64,000 nucleotides of DNA from Peteryoungia wuzhouensis (GCF_003205195.1 NZ_QJRY01000008.1:88191-152190), one strand, 5' to 3'. Numbered from the stretch's first letter, positions 8,138 to 16,021 are shown. Notes: generated by a model not told the origin, from the letters alone. Numbers and translations are program-made.

Positions 8138-8754
8138 ACGCCCATTGCACCGCTAACGAGATTTGCCAACGCCTCACGCTCTTGATCTGGAAGTGACTGG
8201 TCCCGTAGTGGGCCGTTATCTTTGTGAAATGCCGCCCGCATAAGCCTCAAGCCATGCTCTTCTGCAGGAAAGCCACCAGCCTCTCTTGTGAAAATCTCGA
8301 CCTCGCGCATGGACTGAAACACTGCTGCTGAATACTGTCCGCGCAGGAACAGTGGCCAGACGGCGTCTACGATACGAGGATGTATCAGGTGTCGGGGAAA
8401 TTGTAGCTGAGCGCGAAATTCGTTCACGTCGGGATCCTGCGCCACGCGCAGCCCACGCCTGGAAAGCCGCTCCCAACCATTCTGGCCGTTAGTGCCAGGA
8501 ACGGGCACCACAAGCCCGGTCGACTGAAGAAAGACCCAAGCTTCCATGAATGCCAACTGAACATCATCCTGATGCGTCAACGGGTAGCCCCCAGGCTCGC
8601 GGGTACAGAGCTCTCCAACTAAGTTACCTTTGTTGAAGTGCGGCTGATTGGATGAGCGTAGCAGAAGTGCCTTCAGAACAGGCCGCGCCAGTTCTTCGGG
8701 CTCCAGAATAAGGAACTCATCAACAGATGGTACGAGTTGGTGTAGTTCGCGCAT
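8020..8754 (-). CDS. TIGR02391 (Ymh) family protein
   Basis: A 244-residue protein. The C-terminal half has the hallmarks of the TIGR02391/Ymh family: QYSAAVFQSMREVEIFTREA, a GLRLMRAAF motif, and the segment SGAMGVYKNPHSHRHVEM followed by helices ending in ILRIIDARK. The family is widespread on mobile elements and near restriction genes. Its biochemical activity is not established; the NPHSHRHV motif is reminiscent of HEPN-like proteins. The start is supported by GAGGA upstream of ATG 8754. It is divergent from the serine recombinase gene. Confidence 0.8.
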   Translation of the reverse strand: MRELHQLVPSVDEFLILEPEELARPVLKALLLRSSNQPHFNKGNLVGELCTREPGGYPLTHQDDVQLAFMEAWVFLQSTGLVVPVPGTNGQNGWERLSRRGLRVAQDPDVNEFRAQLQFPRHLIHPRIVDAVWPLFLRGQYSAAVFQSMREVEIFTREAGGFPAEEHGLRLMRAAFHKDNGPLRDQSLPDQEREALANLVSGAMGVYKNPHSHRHVEMTDPVEAIEMIILASHILRIIDARKGG

Positions 8755-8863
8755 CGCCGTCCTCTAACTGCGACAGCCAACTTAGTGCCCCCTCTTTCAC
8801 GGCACAAGGCCACAGTCCCACAAGGCCTAGGTTGTGTGGCACCTCGCCACCCATGGCAGAAAC

Positions 8864-8932
8864 AGTCTCACAAGAGTGGGCATTTACTTTTGACACTAAA
8901 AGTCTCACAACATCAATAACTTCATTGACACT
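8864..8932 (+). promoter_or_regulatory. Paired direct repeats and likely promoter of the recombinase
   Basis: AGTCTCACAA occurs at 8864-8873 and 8901-8910, and TTGACACT at 8890-8897 and 8925-8932. The region is therefore two imperfect repeat units of about 36 bases. The first TTGACA (8890-8895) also makes a fair -35 box, with TCAATA at 8913-8918 after a 17-base spacer, 30 bases before the recombinase ATG. The repeats could be operators or recombinase subsites overlapping the promoter. Confidence 0.45.
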
Positions 8933-8948
8933 CATGGAGCTGAGACAA

Positions 8949-9521
8949 ATGACTTCGACACTCGTCGGCTACGCCCGCACCTCTACGCTCGAACAGATTG
9001 CAGGACTGGAAAGCCAAGTCCGCGATCTGACTGCGGCGGGATGCACCAAGATCTTTCAGGAACAGGTATCGTCGGTGGATACAAAGCGCCCGGAACTGGA
9101 GCGCGTCTTAGACTATGTCCGCGAAGGAGACACGCTGGTCGTCACCAAGCTCGACCGTCTGGCACGGTCCATGGCCAACCTGATGGAGATCATGGGCAAG
9201 CTGAGATCAAAGGGCGTGGAGTTGAAGATCTTGGCTCTGAACCTCGACACATCGACCCCAACTGGCAAGCTGATGCTGAACATGCTGGGGTCTATCGCGG
9301 AGTTCGAACGTGAACTGATGCTGGAACGTCAGCGAGAAGGGATCGCCAAAGCCAAGGCAGACGGCAAATATCGTGGCAGAGCCCCGACCGCTCGCAACAA
9401 AGCTGACAAAGTTCGCGAGATGCGCTCTCAGGGCAAGACCGTCGAAGCAATCATTGAGGAGCTGGGAGTGAGTCGTTCCAGTGTCTTCAGAGCGCTGAAG
9501 GAAGGAAAGACAGCGGCTTAG
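8949..9521 (+). CDS. Serine recombinase, resolvase/invertase family
   Basis: A 190-residue enzyme of the small serine recombinase family (Tn3 resolvase, Hin/Pin type). The N-terminal catalytic motif YARTSTLEQ holds the nucleophile Ser12. LVVTKLDRLARSMANL and the long helix ending in ERELMLERQREGI follow, and a C-terminal helix-turn-helix (TVEAIIEELGVSRSSVFRAL) binds DNA. ATG 8949 is chosen because GGAG precedes it by eight bases; upstream in-frame starts lack this. No transposase gene or obvious invertible segment lies next to it. It may act in dimer resolution or promoter inversion, or be a leftover of a transposon. Confidence 0.92.
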   Translation: MTSTLVGYARTSTLEQIAGLESQVRDLTAAGCTKIFQEQVSSVDTKRPELERVLDYVREGDTLVVTKLDRLARSMANLMEIMGKLRSKGVELKILALNLDTSTPTGKLMLNMLGSIAEFERELMLERQREGIAKAKADGKYRGRAPTARNKADKVREMRSQGKTVEAIIEELGVSRSSVFRALKEGKTAA

Positions 9522-9591
9522 TCTTTCTGGGGGAGATAATGTCTTTTGGTCGCCCAGCCCCGCCCTCGCGAGATCGCGCACGGATGACAGC

Positions 9592-10383
9592 TTAGCGATA
9601 ATTGCGGATGGCTGCGGGGTCCAAGTCGGCAGCGGGAACGAGCTTGTAATGCCGCTCCTCAACGACCTTCACGGCATTATCTTCCACCGTAAGTTCGAAC
9701 AAGGCGACCTTCTCGCTTCCCACGAACTGCGCCGAGATCGCCCGTGCTCTCATGTCTGGGAAGGCCTGAGCGCACCATGCCAGATCCTGTTTTGTCTGCA
9801 CCACCGAGATCTGGTCGGTTCCGCCCTTGGCTTGCACAGGTATTGCATAGTGGCAGCCGTAACGGTCCATTCCGACGTACAGTTCATCGATCTCGATCTG
9901 CCCGACACCCTTCACCGTGGTCCGAAGATGGTTCTGGAGAGAGTACGTGGTGAGCCCCAAGAAAATGTCGATCAGTCTGTTGTATCGCACAATTGCCAAC
10001 AGAGCCTGTTCGTCATCGAGGGCGTAGGCGCGGATCATTTCAGGCGTACCGTCAGGGACACCGATGGTGACGAGATCGGTTCGAGGCACGATCCGGTTCA
10101 AAGGAACCAAGACGAAGCGATATCTCGCCCTTCCAGCCCCCTCGATAATCCACTCCATGCCCTTGGGCTGCGTGTCCAAGATTGCCTGGGGAAACCCCGT
10201 TCGATACCGAAGCGAGTAGATTACGTCGCCAAGGTTCTTCGGCAGAGCGACCCCGAGGACCGCAGCAGTGCTTTCGAGGTCCGAACGCTCAAACTCGAAG
10301 CTATCGACGCCGCGAGCATGGCGGTCTTTAAAGATCCGCTGGATGATGTCTTGATAGACATTCCCACGGGAGGGACTAGGCAT
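9592..10383 (-). CDS. Putative restriction endonuclease, downstream subunit
   Basis: A 263-residue protein encoded last in the restriction operon. A PD-(D/E)XK-like core is suggested by EIDELYVG (164-171) followed by IPVQAKGG (181-188), in which Asp166 and Lys186 would be catalytic. An upstream SLQNHL motif (148-153) also occurs in the first gene of the operon. ATG 10383 overlaps the methyltransferase stop by eight bases (ATGCCTAG), implying translational coupling. Likely role: DNA cleavage at sites protected by the adjacent methyltransferase. The exact family is not recognised, and the function is inferred from motif and context. Confidence 0.7.
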   Translation of the reverse strand: MPSPSRGNVYQDIIQRIFKDRHARGVDSFEFERSDLESTAAVLGVALPKNLGDVIYSLRYRTGFPQAILDTQPKGMEWIIEGAGRARYRFVLVPLNRIVPRTDLVTIGVPDGTPEMIRAYALDDEQALLAIVRYNRLIDIFLGLTTYSLQNHLRTTVKGVGQIEIDELYVGMDRYGCHYAIPVQAKGGTDQISVVQTKQDLAWCAQAFPDMRARAISAQFVGSEKVALFELTVEDNAVKVVEERHYKLVPAADLDPAAIRNYR

Positions 10384-11713
10384 CCGTGGACGCTCCAAGC
10401 GCAGCAAGACGTGCAGCTTCGGTCTCGTGCTGCTTCCGCTTTTTGATGTTGCTGTTTCTGTCCCGCTTGGTCTTCGGAGCAGCGACACCTAGCAGGTTCG
10501 CAGCCTCGCTGACCGTGGTGTAGAGAAGCGCCTCGTCCCCAAGCTTCACGACTTCTGTCGGTCTGGTCGGCTCAATACCAAGTGCAGCTATGATCCGCGA
10601 CGCAACAGCTCTTGCCAGCGGCGGCGGCACAGAGTTTCCGATCTGCCTAGCACCATGCCACTTGGTGGAGTGCAAGCGGAACCAATCCGGGAAGCCGTGC
10701 AACCGTGCCATCTCGCGGACGGTCACGCAGCGAGGATGCTTGTAGTGAATTGGACGTGGACTGGTGAACGCGCCGCGAGCGCCATCAGTGCCCGCACGAA
10801 GGGTGTTAGACACGCCCTGAGCATCGAGCTTGTAGAACCTGCTGATCGGCTCATTCTGTCCTGAGGGAGTCTCAGCGAAACGCCGCTTAGAGATTTCCGT
10901 GTGGTCGGTGCGCCACGATGAGGTCAGGACTGAGGGGTCCCATTCTCTGCGATAACCATAGTGCCACGCATCGTTGGTCAGGCCGCGCATCTCGGCAGCG
11001 TAGAGGCTCGGCGATCCAAACTTGACGCCGGGAACCTTGTCAGTGTCGGCAAGCGCCGCGAAAAGATCAGCATCGGGAAGATCGCCAATAGCGTCAGACA
11101 CAGTGGGGCCGGGAGGAAGATCCGACGTCCGAGCCTTCGCACCTCTAGTCGTCGGCTCTGGGAAGCTCGGAAGCTTCAGCCCCTTCTTGCAACCCATGAG
11201 GATCAGGCGCTCGCGGAGCTGCGGCACACCGAATTCACTCGCATTGAAGACCTTCCACGGAAGACGAACCTCGTAACCGGCATCGTGAAACGCCTCGACG
11301 ATCTCCTCTAGGAACTTCTTCTGCCGTCCGACCGTCAGGCCCTTCACATTCTCAAATACGAAGTACTTTGCGTCGAGTTCGGTGACCAATCGGACGAAGT
11401 CATAGACCAGACGGTTTCGCGGGTCGTCGAGGGACCGTTGTCCGATCATCGAGAAACCCTGGCAAGGAGGACCGCCGAACACAACATCGACCTGGGCATC
11501 CGCAGGAAGACCGGCAGCCCGCCGGATGTCTGCACCGCTCAGAGCGGAAACGCTTCGAGGAAGGACGGCACAATCAGGGAAATTGAATTTGTGAACCGCG
11601 CAGTGGACCGGATCGATTTCCACGGCTGCCAGCACGTCGAAACCAGCTTGCTCGAAGCCCAAGCTCAGCCCGCCCGCTCCTGCAAACAAATCGATACCGA
11701 CCGGTCTCGTCAT
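10376..11713 (-). CDS. DNA (cytosine-5-)-methyltransferase
   Basis: A 445-residue C5-cytosine methyltransferase that transfers a methyl group from S-adenosylmethionine to a cytosine in a specific DNA site. Motif I is FAGAGG (10-15), motif IV is PPCQGFS with catalytic Cys84, motif VI is ENV (121-123), motif VIII is QLRER (165-169), and motif X is GNSVPPP near residue 370. The region between VIII and X would hold target recognition. A C-terminal extension of about 60 residues beyond motif X is unusual. ATG 11713 lies one base after the vsr stop codon (TGAAATG), so the genes are coupled. Confidence 0.95.
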   Translation of the reverse strand: MTRPVGIDLFAGAGGLSLGFEQAGFDVLAAVEIDPVHCAVHKFNFPDCAVLPRSVSALSGADIRRAAGLPADAQVDVVFGGPPCQGFSMIGQRSLDDPRNRLVYDFVRLVTELDAKYFVFENVKGLTVGRQKKFLEEIVEAFHDAGYEVRLPWKVFNASEFGVPQLRERLILMGCKKGLKLPSFPEPTTRGAKARTSDLPPGPTVSDAIGDLPDADLFAALADTDKVPGVKFGSPSLYAAEMRGLTNDAWHYGYRREWDPSVLTSSWRTDHTEISKRRFAETPSGQNEPISRFYKLDAQGVSNTLRAGTDGARGAFTSPRPIHYKHPRCVTVREMARLHGFPDWFRLHSTKWHGARQIGNSVPPPLARAVASRIIAALGIEPTRPTEVVKLGDEALLYTTVSEAANLLGVAAPKTKRDRNSNIKKRKQHETEAARLAALGASTDA

Positions 11714-11714
11714 T

Positions 11715-12146
11715 TCAATCTGCACTCCCTTGGCGGCCCGGAGGGCCTAAGAACCGTTCTATGCTGTCGATGGCCTCATCGAGTCGGGCGACTTCGCATT
11801 GCCAAAGCACCAGCGACTCCCAGCCCGCCTTCTTTAACTCGTTTACGTTCCGTTCGTCTCTAGTTTTGTTGGCCTCGATCTTCGGTTTCCAGTATTCCAG
11901 TCGTGACTTTGGCAGTGCGCCCTTGCTGCATTCGTGGCCATGCCAGAAGCACCCATGCACGAAGATGACCTTCTTACGCGACGGAAAGACCAGATCTGGC
12001 CGCCCCGGCAATGTGCGCCCGTGCAGCCGGAAGCGATACCCGAGCGAGTGCAGCTTTTTGCGAACCGCGATCTCTGGCCCCGTATCCTTCTGTTTCACCG
12101 ACTGCATGATGCGGCGGCGTTGGTCAGCGCTTCTTGTGTCTACCAT
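11715..12146 (-). CDS. vsr: Very short patch repair endonuclease Vsr
   Basis: A 143-residue strand-specific endonuclease that nicks next to T:G mismatches formed when 5-methylcytosine deaminates, and so protects sites modified by the neighbouring methyltransferase. The whole family signature is present: IMQSVKQKDTGPE, PGRPDLVFP and FVHGCFWHGHEC. Asp51, His64 and His69 fall at the same numbers as the active-site residues known in E. coli Vsr. It overlaps the preceding gene by 23 bases and ends one base before the methyltransferase start, within a tight operon. Confidence 0.96.
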   Translation of the reverse strand: MVDTRSADQRRRIMQSVKQKDTGPEIAVRKKLHSLGYRFRLHGRTLPGRPDLVFPSRKKVIFVHGCFWHGHECSKGALPKSRLEYWKPKIEANKTRDERNVNELKKAGWESLVLWQCEVARLDEAIDSIERFLGPPGRQGSAD

Positions 12147-13050
12147 TCAAGGGTCCTGAGATCCCCGCGACCGGTGGCTCTAGCCTGTAGGCAACGGCGT
12201 TTATTATCTGCAGAGGTAGTTCGTGCTCCAGCTTCTCGCGACCAGCCTTCACAGCGTCTAGGGTAGCGATCCCCTCCATCTCGAAAATCGCAATTACCTT
12301 CGATGCGTCGATAAGAACGGTCTTCGCTGCAACTGGTACAATGAAGTCGATATCCCGCAGCCCAGCTTCTTTCTGGCTCCTCTTCGCCATGGCAGCGACC
12401 TGAGATCTTATCTGATCGGGTAAGATAGGTTCGTCCCGCTTGGCTTCAAATGTCACCAGCGCTTTGTGAAGCACCTCTCCTGCACGAAAGGTCATGAGAA
12501 AAAGTGCGTCTATCTCGGGTGCCCCTTTCAGCGAGTTTTGAAGGTGGTAGAAGTCGACCACATCCAGCGGTGAGTACAAGGCAAAATGAGTTTGCAGAAC
12601 TCGCTGCTGAACGCAGACCTGTATGAGCCACGCTTCGTCCGCCCGTCCCATCACTCGCGCGACAGAAGGCAGTGAGACGGTTTCAACTTTGTGAACCACC
12701 GGCTCGTCTGGCAGAGTGAAATCGTCTGGGAATGGGAGCACCTGGCCCGAGGGATAGGGTACAAAATCGAAAACACGCCCCTCACTATAAGATTGACGTG
12801 CCGTGTAGCCCACTTCAGCTATCGCCGCTGGCCATTGAGCATTTCGGTTGGGGCTTCGAAGAAAATCCTTCAGAAAGTTTGCAGGATTTCCGGTAGACAG
12901 TGTGATGCCTTGGTCCTGCTGAAGATCGATGATCGCGTCTTGGATTTCACTGTTTGTGACAGTCTGTGGCGTAAACGTTCCAGTATCCCAGTCATACCTA
13001 CGATTAAACAGGTACTCAAAAACTACAGGCTTCTCACTGTCACGCGCCAT
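12124..13050 (-). CDS. Putative restriction endonuclease, upstream subunit
   Basis: A 308-residue protein, first gene of the restriction operon. HLQNSL (169-174), PEIDALFL (178-185) and VTFEAKRD (199-206) follow the same order as HL/LQN, EIDELYV and VQAKGG in the last gene of the operon. This suggests two distantly paralogous PD-(D/E)XK proteins, with Asp181, Glu202 and Lys204 as the candidate active site here. ATG 13050 is preferred for its GAGGGGC eight bases upstream; the frame is open further but protein-like sequence begins there. The C-terminus overlaps vsr by 23 bases. The family is unnamed to me, and the function is inferred. Confidence 0.65.
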   Translation of the reverse strand: MARDSEKPVVFEYLFNRRYDWDTGTFTPQTVTNSEIQDAIIDLQQDQGITLSTGNPANFLKDFLRSPNRNAQWPAAIAEVGYTARQSYSEGRVFDFVPYPSGQVLPFPDDFTLPDEPVVHKVETVSLPSVARVMGRADEAWLIQVCVQQRVLQTHFALYSPLDVVDFYHLQNSLKGAPEIDALFLMTFRAGEVLHKALVTFEAKRDEPILPDQIRSQVAAMAKRSQKEAGLRDIDFIVPVAAKTVLIDASKVIAIFEMEGIATLDAVKAGREKLEHELPLQIINAVAYRLEPPVAGISGPLNGRHKKR

Positions 13051-13234
13051 CCAAATGCCCCTCGACTCATCCGAGTTAATTGTGACCAACTTCAACTCAG
13101 AGGAAAGCGTTTTCGGAAGCTGAGGGCGTCCAAGTTCGACCGCTTGACCGACGGCCACGCCACTGGTACACAAACTTTTGCAACGGCGCAAAAAACATCA
13201 ATAAATTCAGCAGGTAGCGCGATCCATTGGAGAT

Positions 13235-13258
13235 TTCGAGTCTCTCATCGCCCACCAT
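13235..13258 (+). repeat. attR core, 24-base direct repeat
   Basis: Exact copy of the tRNA-Val 3' end (404-427). It marks the right junction. Chromosomal sequence resumes with a T-rich stretch that probably served as the original tRNA terminator. Confidence 0.92.
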
Positions 13259-13267
13259 TTTTCTCCC

Positions 13268-14011
13268 TCAGCTGTCAGTTTTGTTTTTCGGCTTGAGTTT
13301 TCGTGTTCTGACGCGGATGCCTTTGCCCTCTACCGCCTCCACCTCGAATGCGCCGGTCTTTTTCACCAGATCGCTCAGTTTGGACGAACCGTAGGTGCGG
13401 GAATCGAAGTCCGATTTCAGATTGGATAGCTGCGCGCCTAGGGTAGACAGTGCTACCCAGCCGTCATCGCCGTCTATGTCAGCCAGAACCCGCTTTATGA
13501 TGGGAATGGCCGCGCTGGGAGGACTTCCCGGGAGAACCGGCTTTGGGCTGACATCGGCAGAGGGCTCGGAAGGAAGAAGTTCGGTATAGATGAACCGGCT
13601 GCAGGCCTGACGGAAACTCTCGGGCGTCTTCTGTTCCCCGAATCCGTAGACATCGGCACCTTGCTCGCGAATCCGCGAAGCAAGCCTGGTGAAGTCGCTA
13701 TCGGAGGAAACGAGGCAGAAACCGTCGAATCGGTTGCTCTGCAGAAGGTCCATGGCGTCGATCACAAGCGTGATGTCGGACGCATTTTTCCCGGCCGTAT
13801 AGGCAAATTGCTGTTGTGGGACAATCGCGTATCGGGTGAGCGTGTCGGTCCAGCCCTTGAGGCCAGGGGCGGAGAAGTCCCCATAGATTCGGCGCACGCT
13901 CGCCTCACCAAGGCGGGCAATCTCCGCAAAGAGACTGCCCGCAATCTTGCTGGACGTATTCTCGGCATCGATCAGGACGGCCAGCCGGTCGGTTTTATCT
14001 TTGGATGCCAT
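13268..14011 (-). CDS. NYN-domain nuclease with C-terminal OST-HTH (LOTUS) domain
   Basis: A 247-residue protein of the LabA/DUF88-type PIN-like nuclease superfamily. The NYN domain (about 8-150) shows the acidic residues expected for metal-dependent RNase activity: Asp15 in LIDAENTS, Asp79 in NASDITLVIDAMD, and Asp104/Asp106 in VSSDSDF. Residues about 170-240 (GWVALSTLGAQLSNLKSDFD followed by SSKLSDLVKKTG and a short basic hairpin) match the OST-HTH/LOTUS fold, an RNA-binding module. This is the first chromosomal gene after the island. A palindrome lies 43 bases upstream. The RNA target is unknown. Confidence 0.9.
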   Translation of the reverse strand: MASKDKTDRLAVLIDAENTSSKIAGSLFAEIARLGEASVRRIYGDFSAPGLKGWTDTLTRYAIVPQQQFAYTAGKNASDITLVIDAMDLLQSNRFDGFCLVSSDSDFTRLASRIREQGADVYGFGEQKTPESFRQACSRFIYTELLPSEPSADVSPKPVLPGSPPSAAIPIIKRVLADIDGDDGWVALSTLGAQLSNLKSDFDSRTYGSSKLSDLVKKTGAFEVEAVEGKGIRVRTRKLKPKNKTDS

Positions 14012-14053
14012 ATCCGCCTCCCCTCAAGGAGGGCCGGACAATCCAGCGCCTCG

Positions 14054-14080
14054 TCGACTGGTTGCATCACAACCAATCGA
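14054..14080. promoter_or_regulatory. Palindrome upstream of the NYN gene
   Basis: TCGACTGGTTG (14054-14064) and CAACCAATCGA (14070-14080) are complementary except for one position, around CATCA. The site is 43-69 bases before the ATG of the minus-strand NYN gene, which suits an operator. No T-run follows on either side, so a terminator is less likely. The binding protein is not identified. Confidence 0.45.
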
Positions 14081-14119
14081 CACGCGTTTTGCAAGGGCAT
14101 GGAGGAGGTCTGCCTCCCC

Positions 14120-16021
14120 TCAATCCTGCGCCAGCACAATCACCATGTCCTCAGGCGTATAGGCGATCAGCTCCGAGCGGCTCGGGTTGACGGTCACACC
14201 TCCGAGATTGCGCTCATCTGCATCCCCTGCCCGCTGGCGGCGGTGGCCGATGGCGATTTCGCCGCGGCGGAGCGCTGCGAGGGCGACCGTGAAGAAGTTC
14301 ACCGGCTGGCCGATATCGACGTAATCGCTCATCGGACGCATGTAGATCTCCGAGCCCTCGACATCGAGCAATTCATCGAAGATCGCCGCCATGAACTCGT
14401 TTTCGGAAGCCTGGGCCAGCATCAAGCTGACCAGCTTGTTGCTGACGACGAAATCGTCGGCCCGCGTGACCTCGGCGAGCTCGCGGTTGCGCACATCGGT
14501 CATCTCGCTCACAACGTTGATGTGGAGGCCGGCGCTCTCGGCGATCTTGCGCAGGTGCAGCAGGGTGATCAGGGTGCGCGTGTCGGCCGATTGCATGGCC
14601 ATGTGGTCACTGTAGCCCAGCACCAGCACGTGGTCGTAGGAGGGGATGTCCAGCGCTTCGAGTGCCGCCTTGCTGCTGGTGTCGATGACGTGATGCTGGA
14701 CCGTCATATTGCCATTGGGCAGCGCCAGGCCGGCGATATCGGCTTCGAATTCCGGCGTACTGGCCGCGATCGTCAGCACGGAACCGGGGGCGACGTATCG
14801 GCCAAGCTCGGTGGCGATGACGGGACCACGACGGTTCCAGCCGAGGATCAGCGTGCGCTCGGGCTGGATTTCGCGGCGGATCGGCGGGCGCACCGCGCTC
14901 TGCGCGATCTGCGGGGCGCCGGACCATACCTGGATCGAGGCGTCATCCTCCGCAATGATCACCAGGCGCTCGCCGGGGCCGATGAGGCGATTCGGCGACG
15001 GATTGAGGTGGATGTGGCCCTCCACGTCACAGACACCGATGAGCGTGCTGTTTTCATAGGACATAACGGCCGTGCCGAAGGGCTTGCCCTCGAGCTGCGG
15101 CTGGGCAAGCGTGTAGATCTCGCAGCCGTCGAAATCGAGCAGTTCGGTATAAACGGCCGAAAGGCCCGACTGACGGCTGGTGTGGACGACGATTCGCGAG
15201 ATCAGGTCGTCGGCGAGCACGAGCTGCATTTCCTTGCCGCCGACGATGCGGGCGACTTCGGTGTTCTGCGCTTCGCGGATTTCCGCCGCAATCATGTAGG
15301 GCTCCGGCCGGCGGCCGGGATCGTTGACCAGCGCCAGCACCGACTTGATCACCTGCGAGTCGGGATCCTCGTCTTCGGGCGACAGAACGATGATCGAGCG
15401 GGAGGTGTGCGGGTTGACGATGGAGAGATCGTAGAGATCGGTCGGATCGCCGCTGCGGCAGATGATCTTGGTGTTCTTGAGATCCCCCACCTTGGTGGCG
15501 ATCTCGTCTTCCATCTCCACCTTGTCCTTGTTCGCCATGATGACGATCCGCGGACGCCTGCGGCTCTGATTGGCGATGACAAGTTCCGAGATGACGTCGA
15601 AGATCGACGACGACCAGTTGAGGATGATGGTGTGGTCGCTTTCGAGCACGCGTGAGCGGCCTTTGCGCAATTCGTCGAGCTTGTTTTCGAGGCCCGAGCT
15701 GATGACACCGATCAAGGCGGAGAAGACGAAGATACCGGCAAGCGTGACCACGAGGGCAACGAGGCGGAAGCCCCAGCCCTGGTCGCCGCCCATCGTGCCG
15801 GCATCGAAGGTCCGCATCAGCGATTCCCAGGTGCCTTCGATGAAGCTCACCGGCTCGCCGCCTTCAGGCGCAATGCCGGTCACCGCGAGGAAAGCGCCGG
15901 CCAGGCTGATCACCACCAGGGAAATCAGGGCCAGCCAGCCGATCAGGGCGATCGCACCGCCCGCCATGCTCTTGTCGAACTCGTAGCGCAGCCGCGCCCG
16001 CCAGGTGTTTTTAGTCGTCAT
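14120..16021 (-). CDS. CASTOR/POLLUX-like ion channel with RCK-type domains
   Basis: A 633-residue membrane protein related to the CASTOR/POLLUX cation channels known from plant root symbiosis and to bacterial relatives often annotated as TrkA-domain proteins. An N-terminal hydrophobic helix (about 19-48) and a second helix (about 85-110) flank a pore-loop-like segment with TFDAGTMGGDQGWGFR. Two regulator-of-conductance units follow; the first has a NWSS in place of a classical GxGxxG nucleotide site, and the second opens with ILGWNRRG. ATG 16021 has AAGG eight bases upstream. It likely conducts K+ or Ca2+ in the inner membrane; selectivity cannot be told from sequence. Confidence 0.85.
   Translation of the reverse strand: MTTKNTWRARLRYEFDKSMAGGAIALIGWLALISLVVISLAGAFLAVTGIAPEGGEPVSFIEGTWESLMRTFDAGTMGGDQGWGFRLVALVVTLAGIFVFSALIGVISSGLENKLDELRKGRSRVLESDHTIILNWSSSIFDVISELVIANQSRRRPRIVIMANKDKVEMEDEIATKVGDLKNTKIICRSGDPTDLYDLSIVNPHTSRSIIVLSPEDEDPDSQVIKSVLALVNDPGRRPEPYMIAAEIREAQNTEVARIVGGKEMQLVLADDLISRIVVHTSRQSGLSAVYTELLDFDGCEIYTLAQPQLEGKPFGTAVMSYENSTLIGVCDVEGHIHLNPSPNRLIGPGERLVIIAEDDASIQVWSGAPQIAQSAVRPPIRREIQPERTLILGWNRRGPVIATELGRYVAPGSVLTIAASTPEFEADIAGLALPNGNMTVQHHVIDTSSKAALEALDIPSYDHVLVLGYSDHMAMQSADTRTLITLLHLRKIAESAGLHINVVSEMTDVRNRELAEVTRADDFVVSNKLVSLMLAQASENEFMAAIFDELLDVEGSEIYMRPMSDYVDIGQPVNFFTVALAALRRGEIAIGHRRQRAGDADERNLGGVTVNPSRSELIAYTPEDMVIVLAQD

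Larger units (their letters stand above)
404..13258. mobile_element. Integrative element inserted in tRNA-Val
   Basis: The 12.8-kb segment is bounded by an exact 24-base direct repeat. Its left copy is the 3' end of tRNA-Val. A tyrosine integrase gene starts 80 bases inside the left end and reads inward. Contents: decayed phage-regulator genes, HTH and HNH-like genes, several unknown membrane proteins, a serine recombinase and a restriction-modification cluster with vsr. There are no structural phage genes and no conjugation genes, so it looks like a genomic island or a cryptic or satellite prophage. Whether it can still excise is unknown. Confidence 0.9.

Noticed and set aside
13661-15655. 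Long plus-strand open frame of 664 codons opposite the channel gene
   Set aside because: It is antisense to a clearly recognisable protein, has low-complexity Arg/Gly/Asp-rich composition, and arises from the codon bias of high-GC DNA.
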